Shown one piece after another: positions 6,104-10,060 of a stretch of 10,060 bases of DNA. The DNA comes from Pedobacter sp. (GTDB lineage: Bacteria > Bacteroidota > Bacteroidia > Sphingobacteriales > Sphingobacteriaceae). The notes below the pieces were generated by a model. The model did no database searches. It was given only the letters and a program-made list of their open reading frames with translations, and had not been told where the DNA came from. Both the position numbers and the translations under genes were made by a program. How positions within the stretch are numbered: position 1 is the stretch's first letter; each line of letters begins with the position of its first letter. The stretch is from contig JASLGV010000202.1 of the NCBI GenBank assembly GCA_030149995.1, forward strand, positions 1 to 10,060. Reading direction: 5' to 3'.

Positions 6104-6514
6104 TTAGCAATATTGTTCAAATGCACCGATCAGGTTATCGGCAATCATTTGTGCCGGACGCCCCTCTATCTGGTGTCTTTCGATCATGTGTACCAATCTG
6201 CCATCTTTAAACAGCGCCATAGCTGGCGATGAAGGTGGATAAGGCAACATGTAACTTCTGGCCTGATCTACAGCTTCTTTTTCCATACCCGCAAAAACAG
6301 TTACCAGTTTATCCGGGTGTTTCTCATGTGCTGCTGCTGCTCTTGCCGCCGGGCGTGCATTGGCTGCTGCGCAACCACATACCGAGTTAACAACCACCAA
6401 AACAGTTCCTTCGCCTTTAATGGCCTGGTCTACATCTGCTGCATTTTTTAATTCCTCAAAACCAACGTTGGTTAATTCCTTACGCATTGGTTCAACTAAA
6501 TATTCTGGATACAT
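6104..6514 (-). CDS. BrxA/BrxB-family bacilliredoxin-like protein
   Basis: This 136-residue protein belongs to the former DUF1094 family (YphP/YqiW). In Bacillus subtilis these thioredoxin-like proteins remove bacillithiol from oxidised protein thiols. Family features seen here are the N-terminal MYPEYLVEPMRKEL, the active-site C46-G47-C48 in VVNSVCGCAAANARPA (41-56), the PPSSPAMALFKDG strand and cis-Pro region (93-105), and the HQIEGRP segment (114-120). The final residue, C136, is a third cysteine that could be resolving or structural. An alanine-rich helix (about 49-62) follows the active site. The gene is monocistronic, with a candidate -7 element 38 nt upstream and a strong terminator after it. 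Which low-molecular-weight thiol it serves here is inference. Confidence 0.9.
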   Translation of the reverse strand: MYPEYLVEPMRKELTNVGFEELKNAADVDQAIKGEGTVLVVVNSVCGCAAANARPAARAAAAHEKHPDKLVTVFAGMEKEAVDQARSYMLPYPPSSPAMALFKDGRLVHMIERHQIEGRPAQMIADNLIGAFEQYC

Positions 6515-6551
6515 GATCTAATAATTTTTATTTACGCTTAATACTGGGGTA

Positions 6552-6559
6552 CAAAAATA
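6552..6559 (-). promoter_or_regulatory. Candidate -7 element for the bacilliredoxin gene
   Basis: The minus strand reads TATTTTTG (6559-6552), an exact TAnnTTTG match, predicting a leader of about 30 nt before the ATG at 6514. Upstream bases at -33 fall in the terminator hairpin of the preceding gene and give no TTTG. The hairpin's T-rich tail and this element are adjacent. Confidence 0.4.
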
Positions 6560-6562
6560 CTA

Positions 6563-6591
6563 AAATCGGACAGCACCCTGCTGTCCGATTT
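6563..6591. terminator. Intrinsic terminator after the CCC-motif gene
   Basis: AAATCGGACAGC (6563-6574) and GCTGTCCGATTT (6580-6591) pair perfectly over 12 bp with a 5-nt loop. On the minus strand the stem is followed by TTAGTATTTTTG after its own TTT end, a broken T tract. It lies 33 nt past the CCC-motif gene stop and closes the minus-strand membrane-protein run. Confidence 0.8.
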
Positions 6592-6624
6592 ATATTTTTA
6601 AGGTAAAATTAAAGGGGATATATG

Positions 6625-7098
6625 TTATTGATAACCTTTGCTTTCCAGAATTTCTTTCATTAACTGAGGATCTTTTAAAGCCGCTACACCAAATGTTGCA
6701 ATCGCAATAATAATCAACACCAGATAAAGAATGCTTAAAATTAAACCAATAATGGCGCAAACTCTTCCTGCATTCAGGTTTTTAAAAGAGCTCAGCGTAT
6801 AGTTGTTCGAATTCAGGAAATACAACGCCCGGTCTTTTTTAGCCAGTACCAATGCAATAATGGCAAAAATAAGTCCTAAAACACCATAGCAGCAGCATGC
6901 CGGGATGGAAATGATACCCAAAACCAATACAACGGTTGCATTTGGCAAGTTCTGAACACCTCCGTTAAATTGCCCGAAAGCAGGTGGTTGCTGAAATGGC
7001 GGCGGCTGTATAGGCCCGTTATTTACCGGTGCTCCGGGGGTTTGTCCCACATTTCCAGGTGTTGGATCTGCCGGCTTATCAAATTGTTCTTCAGTCAT
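6625..7098 (-). CDS. CCC-motif membrane protein
   Basis: The 157-residue protein starts with a Pro/Gln/Gly-rich, probably disordered stretch (about 8-50, with PPPFQQPP at 32-39). Two hydrophobic segments (about 55-86 and 112-140) follow, flanking a short charged and polar loop. Three consecutive cysteines (C68-C70) lie in the first membrane segment, within SIPACCCYGVLGL. This arrangement matches the CCC-motif membrane proteins widespread in Bacteroidota, whose function is unknown; cytoplasmic proline-rich tails often act as assembly platforms, but that is only analogy. It is last of the minus-strand run, 90 nt after the DUF2752 gene, with its own candidate promoter and a strong terminator behind it. 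Confidence 0.85.
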   Translation of the reverse strand: MTEEQFDKPADPTPGNVGQTPGAPVNNGPIQPPPFQQPPAFGQFNGGVQNLPNATVVLVLGIISIPACCCYGVLGLIFAIIALVLAKKDRALYFLNSNNYTLSSFKNLNAGRVCAIIGLILSILYLVLIIIAIATFGVAALKDPQLMKEILESKGYQ

Positions 7099-7119
7099 AA
7101 GTTTTATATTGTAGGGTTT

Positions 7120-7132
7120 ATTTACTGTAAAT
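7120..7132. promoter_or_regulatory. 13-bp palindrome, possible operator
   Basis: ATTTAC-T-GTAAAT (6-1-6) is perfectly symmetrical and overlaps the -7 element and predicted start site of the CCC-motif gene. Position suits a repressor site, but AT-rich palindromes of this size arise by chance fairly easily. Confidence 0.25.
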
Positions 7133-7158
7133 GTAATGGATTGAAATAATTACTGCAA
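7128..7158 (-). promoter_or_regulatory. Candidate promoter for the CCC-motif gene
   Basis: On the minus strand TTG (7158-7156) precedes TACATTTA (7135-7128) by 20 nt. The latter matches TAnnTTTG except the final base. The leader to the ATG at 7098 would be about 23 nt. This could let the CCC-motif gene be expressed apart from the genes upstream. Confidence 0.35.
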
Positions 7159-7188
7159 CAACTATTAAAAATGAACAGCCTTCCCGAC

Positions 7189-7509
7189 TCAACTGTAAAG
7201 CTGGTGATTGTATATTTTATAAATATAATTTACCATTACAAGGAGTGCTATAAAAATGTACATCACCTTAATAAATCCGGCTCCGAATTTAAAATCGACT
7301 TTCAAATGTACGAGCACAAAAAGTATTAAAACCACAAATGGGATGGTTGCCGGGTATAACTTGAACGATTGCAGCAGGTTGCCCTTAAACAACGCAATCA
7401 GTGATCTTTGCAAACCGCAGCCCGGACAATCCATACCTGAAATTGTTTTAAACGGACAACTTAGCAGGTGAAGGCTCAGCCAGTCTAAAAAACTAACGCT
7501 CTGTTTCAT
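7189..7509 (-). CDS. DUF2752 membrane protein
   Basis: This 106-residue protein has the DUF2752 signature MDCPGCGLQRSL (26-37), with C28, C31 and R35 conserved, followed by a helix (36-50) and two membrane segments (about 54-70 and 81-98). The CPGCGxxR motif looks like a metal- or thiol-binding site near the membrane, but the family function is unknown. A further cysteine, C18, precedes it. Its start codon lies inside the 3' end of the DUF1232 gene (17-nt overlap), so translation is probably coupled. DUF2752 and CCC-motif genes are, as I recall, often neighbours in Bacteroidota, as here. Confidence 0.85.
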   Translation of the reverse strand: MKQSVSFLDWLSLHLLSCPFKTISGMDCPGCGLQRSLIALFKGNLLQSFKLYPATIPFVVLILFVLVHLKVDFKFGAGFIKVMYIFIALLVMVNYIYKIYNHQLYS

Positions 7510-7921
7510 TCAATTTCAGATAAGCCTGATTACTTTTCCATTTCTCGTATTTTTCAAGGTCTTTAAGCACTTGTCTGTACACCAGGTTTAACACAAAGAT
7601 ATCATCTACCAAACCGAAAACGGGTATAAAATCAGGTATGGCATCCATGGGCATAAGCAGGTAAATTAGCCCGCCAATAATAGCCACAATGGATCGTTTA
7701 GGAATTTCCGTATAACGGCCGGTTGAATAGTCTTTTGTTACTGAAAAAAGCAGCTGTAATTTATTCCACACACCTTCCAGAGCACCTTTATTGGCACTTG
7801 CCTTTTCAAAAGCATCTTTAATTGCCTTACTGGTTTTCTTTTTATCCTGTAGCAAAACAGATGCTTTTGATCTGGACTGACCAAAAAAATTCAGTATGTT
7901 TCTTTTATTCAGTTTCATCAT
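7493..7921 (-). CDS. YkvA family protein (DUF1232)
   Basis: The 142 residues contain the DUF1232 core: a hydrophobic hairpin, IVAIIGGLIYLLMPMDAIPD (78-97), continuing to FIPVFGLVDDIFVL (98-111). The invariant P91, D93, IPD (95-97) and D106-D107 are present. The first about 70 residues are basic and helical, including KDKKKTSK-like charged stretches around 26-33, and the C-terminus is polar. YkvA proteins are small membrane-associated proteins of unknown function. It begins 14 nt after the YARHG lipoprotein gene and overlaps the DUF2752 gene by 17 nt, so it is firmly inside the operon. Two adjacent ATGs (M1, M2) could both serve as start. Confidence 0.87.
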   Translation of the reverse strand: MMKLNKRNILNFFGQSRSKASVLLQDKKKTSKAIKDAFEKASANKGALEGVWNKLQLLFSVTKDYSTGRYTEIPKRSIVAIIGGLIYLLMPMDAIPDFIPVFGLVDDIFVLNLVYRQVLKDLEKYEKWKSNQAYLKLNETER

Positions 7922-7935
7922 GCTTGTACAGCAAA

Positions 7936-8820
7936 TTACCGACCAAAAGTTTCGTAGCTGTCTTTTGCGTATTTTTCAAAACGTTGCAGCAGCTGAATGT
8001 TCTGCCTTTCCAGATCTGTAAGCTCCTTATCAACATTATCCGAAACAGGTACATACCATTCGTTGGGATCGAAGAAATTACGATAGAGTTGCTTTTTAAA
8101 GGCGTACCCATGACGGGCAAAGATCGTATTCTTAATAATCTCAAGATCCAGTTTACGCAGGTTTTTAACATCTTTTTCTTTTAAAACCGTATTGGAAGCA
8201 TTTAATTTAAAAATCTTATCAGAAGCAGCTCTGTAAAAAGTGTTTACAGCAGTATCAATGGTACCGTCGTCGTTCTTAATGATATTTTCTTTGTCCTTTC
8301 CGGCAGTCCAGTCTACATAATTATTCTCTGTATCCAGCATCAGATTGGGATTATAAAGAAAGGTTTTCTTAAGTAATTTATATTCTTTTTTAGGTGTTTC
8401 TAAAGACTTTTTATAAGGGATCCAAATACCTTTAAGGGTATCGTTTTTAAATTCAAACTCAAAGCGTCCGTTCAGTTTATCGCCACCCGGCTGATCCAGC
8501 ACAAAACTTGCCTTACTTCCGTTTTCAGTTATTTTTCCCGAAAGCGATTGTATATTGCCAGCCACAATGCTTTGGGCAATAACGGTATCTGGTGTAATTC
8601 TTTTGATAACAAGATTTAGTTTACCCACCACATTCGGGTCCATTTCATCAAACTCTTCATCCTCAGGAATGGTAAAATTACCAACCCAGGTTCCATAAAA
8701 TTCTTTGTGAATCTCATTTTGAGGAAGATCCTTGTTGTCAACACTTTCTTCTGTTTTTGGATTGTTCTTACAGGCAAGAAATACGAGAAGAACACTACTT
8801 AGAAATAATCGTTTTTTCAT
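7936..8820 (-). CDS. YARHG-domain lipoprotein
   Basis: Read from the ATG at 8820, this is a 294-residue lipoprotein with the signal peptide MKKRLFLSSVLLVFLAC: two lysines, a hydrophobic core and lipobox LVFLA before C17. An upstream ATG at 8850 would add ten charged residues and overlap the preceding gene by 22 nt; the inner start gives a normal signal peptide and an 8-nt gap, so I prefer it. After an acidic linker comes a beta-rich segment (about 41-155; FYGTWVGNF, then GRFEFEF and KGIWIPY) resembling a lipocalin-like or META-like barrel, which is only an impression. The C-terminus (about 221-285) is a YARHG domain: NTIFARHGYAFK, then WYVP and L-T-D-LE-RQNI. YARHG is an extracytoplasmic domain of unknown role. 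Confidence 0.85.
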   Translation of the reverse strand: MKKRLFLSSVLLVFLACKNNPKTEESVDNKDLPQNEIHKEFYGTWVGNFTIPEDEEFDEMDPNVVGKLNLVIKRITPDTVIAQSIVAGNIQSLSGKITENGSKASFVLDQPGGDKLNGRFEFEFKNDTLKGIWIPYKKSLETPKKEYKLLKKTFLYNPNLMLDTENNYVDWTAGKDKENIIKNDDGTIDTAVNTFYRAASDKIFKLNASNTVLKEKDVKNLRKLDLEIIKNTIFARHGYAFKKQLYRNFFDPNEWYVPVSDNVDKELTDLERQNIQLLQRFEKYAKDSYETFGR

Positions 8821-8828
8821 TTTTTTGG

Positions 8829-9449
8829 TTACATTTTTTTTATCAGCCATTCTGCAAAAAGCAGGTTAGGTACCCAGGCAATCCATGCAACGATCTGATA
8901 AACATCCATGGGTGCCGGGTGGAATAAATATACTAAAATAACTTTCCATAAGCGTAAAGTTATTGCGGAGCATGCAAGGGCAAAACTGCGGTACATAAAT
9001 TTCCGATGGTTTAAAAGGTCCTTCTTAAAAATGCATAGAATAGCTTTAAGGGTAAACCAAAACCATAAAATACCGAGTGTAACAAAGGAAATCTGCGGAA
9101 ACAAACCGCCATTGGCAAACCAGCCGATAAAAACACCGGAGGGAGCCGCCAGCAACAGCACAACTCCTACATACAGATAGCCCAATACTTTATGCACTTT
9201 GGGATAATGACGGAGCAGCTGGTTGTTAAACTGGGTAAAACCTGCCAGTAAAACAAATATGGCGCTGTATACATGTGTATAAAAAAGAGGTAAATATAAT
9301 TTGACCTCCTGTACCTCAGTTTGCTTAATTTGTAAAAAAGAAATCCCGCTGCTTGCAGGTATATACCGCAGGGTAATCTGAAGCATCAATACAAAAAAAT
9401 ACGTAAAAAACAACAGACAGGCGATCCGTTTATAATTAATGTTTTTCAT
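8829..9449 (-). CDS. DUF2306 predicted membrane protein
   Basis: The 206 residues form a multi-helix membrane protein with hydrophobic segments near 9-29, 56-72, 88-110, 119-140, 155-176 and 184-203. Family marks are the histidines in FYTHVYSA (H59), HYPKVHKVLGYLYV (H81, H86) and NHRKFMYRSFALA (H148, R149), plus R166. Histidines near the ends of helices would suit haem or metal binding, and the layout is loosely like cytochrome b561-type proteins, but that is inference and the family is uncharacterised. It is the first gene of the minus-strand run, with the lipoprotein gene 8 nt behind. No convincing promoter was found in the 133 nt before it; TGGCTTTG on the minus strand (9486-9479) is a one-mismatch -7 candidate without a -33 partner. 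Confidence 0.83.
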   Translation of the reverse strand: MKNINYKRIACLLFFTYFFVLMLQITLRYIPASSGISFLQIKQTEVQEVKLYLPLFYTHVYSAIFVLLAGFTQFNNQLLRHYPKVHKVLGYLYVGVVLLLAAPSGVFIGWFANGGLFPQISFVTLGILWFWFTLKAILCIFKKDLLNHRKFMYRSFALACSAITLRLWKVILVYLFHPAPMDVYQIVAWIAWVPNLLFAEWLIKKM

Positions 9450-9544
9450 TATTCTTAATGAAGCAGGCAGACATATTGCAAAGCCATTGTTTTTTAAAGC
9501 ATGTTCCTGTTATATAAACCATGCGCAAGTTAAATCCGAAAAAT

Positions 9545-9564
9545 AAAAAATGCCCCAATTTTTT
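9545..9564. other. A/T hairpin downstream of the GH3 gene
   Basis: AAAAAAT (9545-9551) and ATTTTTT (9558-9564) flank GCCCCA. A little closer to the GH3 stop, GTAAC (9566-9570) pairs with GTTAC (9582-9586), which includes the stop itself. An A/T-only stem makes a poor intrinsic terminator, but this is the only candidate in the 133-nt gap. Confidence 0.25.
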
Positions 9565-9582
9565 TGTAACATTTAAACGTCG

Positions 9583-10060
9583 TTACTGACATTTCATGAG
9601 TTCCAAAATCTCATCTACGTATTTCCGTTCGTTGGCTAAACGCGGCACTTTGTGTTGCCCACCCAGTTTATTATTGGCTTTGAGCCAATTGTAAAAGGTA
9701 TGCGGCGCTGCGTTGTGAACTTTTGGCCTGCAAAGTGCCATATCCTTAAAACGCTTTGCATCGTAATCAGAATTGACCTCGCGAAGGGTCTGATCCATCA
9801 CATCGACAAAGCGTTCAAAATCGTCGGGTTGTTTATCGAATTCGATAATCCACTCATGACTTCCTGCTTCATTTCCTTTAAAGTAAACCGGGCAGGCGGT
9901 ATAATCTTTGATTTCTGCTGCGGTTGCCAGGCAAGCTCTCGTAAGCGCCTGTTCGGCATTGTCGATAATTACCTCTTCGCCAAAAGCATTGATAAAATGT
10001 TTGGTACGGCCGGTAATTTTAATCCGGTAAGGCGATAACGAAGTGAATTGGATGGTATCT
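9583..10060 (-). CDS. GH3 family protein (acyl-acid-amido synthetase-like), C-terminal part (partial)
   Basis: The frame is open from the right edge and ends with TAA at 9583-9585, giving the last 158 residues. A Met at 9801 is internal, not the start. The fragment has the C-terminal lid domain of GH3 proteins: GRTKHFINAFGEEV (17-30), where the lid hinge meets the adenylate site; NAEQALTRAC (34-43); DYTACPVYFKGNEAGSHEWI (52-71); and NSDYDAKRF (96-104) followed by the ALCRPKVH strand and a helix with TFYNWL. GH3 enzymes belong to the ANL superfamily and in plants join amino acids to jasmonate or auxin; bacterial members such as this have no settled substrate. The larger ATP-binding N-terminal domain lies beyond the window. 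Confidence 0.9.
   Translation of the reverse strand, partial: DTIQFTSLSPYRIKITGRTKHFINAFGEEVIIDNAEQALTRACLATAAEIKDYTACPVYFKGNEAGSHEWIIEFDKQPDDFERFVDVMDQTLREVNSDYDAKRFKDMALCRPKVHNAAPHTFYNWLKANNKLGGQHKVPRLANERKYVDEILELMKCQ

Noticed and set aside
7822..8184. 120-codon plus-strand frame opposite the DUF1232 and lipoprotein genes
   Set aside because: It crosses two well-supported minus-strand genes and has no coding signature.
8821..8850. Upstream ATG at 8850 as the start of the lipoprotein
   Set aside because: It would put ten charged residues before the signal peptide and overlap the preceding gene by 22 nt; the ATG at 8820 gives a standard lipoprotein signal.
9583..9801. Small 72-residue gene on the minus strand
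   Set aside because: The reading frame continues upstream to the window edge in clear GH3 sequence, so the Met at 9801 is internal.
9652..10038. 128-codon plus-strand frame opposite the GH3 gene
   Set aside because: It is antisense to a recognisable GH3 C-terminal domain.

Overview
The window looks like ordinary chromosomal sequence from a member of the Bacteroidota, most likely a Sphingobacteriaceae/Chitinophagaceae-type relative (Pedobacter-like). This rests on the gene families present (DUF1599, a DoxX/MauE protein of the BT_3928 type, a CCC-motif membrane protein, a bacterial GH3 protein, a BrxA/BrxB-type bacilliredoxin), the moderately low GC content, the near absence of Shine-Dalgarno sequences, and several TAnnTTTG-like promoter elements. 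The genus call is inference. I see no insertion sequence, prophage, CRISPR array, tRNA or rRNA, and no gene-free stretch longer than about 160 bases.

Left part (1-1277): the last 53 codons of a CrtI/CrtD-type carotenoid desaturase; a YciA-like hotdog acyl-CoA thioesterase on the plus strand; and shikimate kinase (aroK) on the minus strand. The thioesterase and aroK converge so tightly that their stop codons overlap, inside a perfect 9-bp inverted repeat.

Centre (1278-6103): a minus-strand group reads DUF1599 protein, then DoxX/MauE protein, then a DppB-type ABC permease, with aroK last. Divergent from it, on the plus strand, are folP (dihydropteroate synthase) and cdaA (membrane diadenylate cyclase, c-di-AMP). 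A shared 99-bp divergent promoter region separates the two groups. The plus-strand group ends at a strong bidirectional terminator hairpin at 6055-6090.

Right part (6104-10060): a single bacilliredoxin-like gene has its own candidate promoter. Beyond it lies a minus-strand run of five envelope or membrane genes (DUF2306, YARHG lipoprotein, YkvA/DUF1232, DUF2752, CCC-motif protein) with gaps of 8 and 14 nt, one overlap of 17 nt and a final gap of 90 nt, closed by a 12-bp terminator hairpin at 6563-6591. The window ends in the C-terminal part of a GH3-family protein.

The coding content is mostly core metabolism (shikimate, folate), c-di-AMP signalling and poorly characterised envelope proteins. 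I did not find a convincing undescribed system. The best leads are small: a perfect 13-bp inverted repeat inside the desaturase reading frame, overlapping face-to-face promoters between folP and the DUF1599 gene, a TTG start and an internal duplication in the DUF1599 protein, and the envelope gene run.
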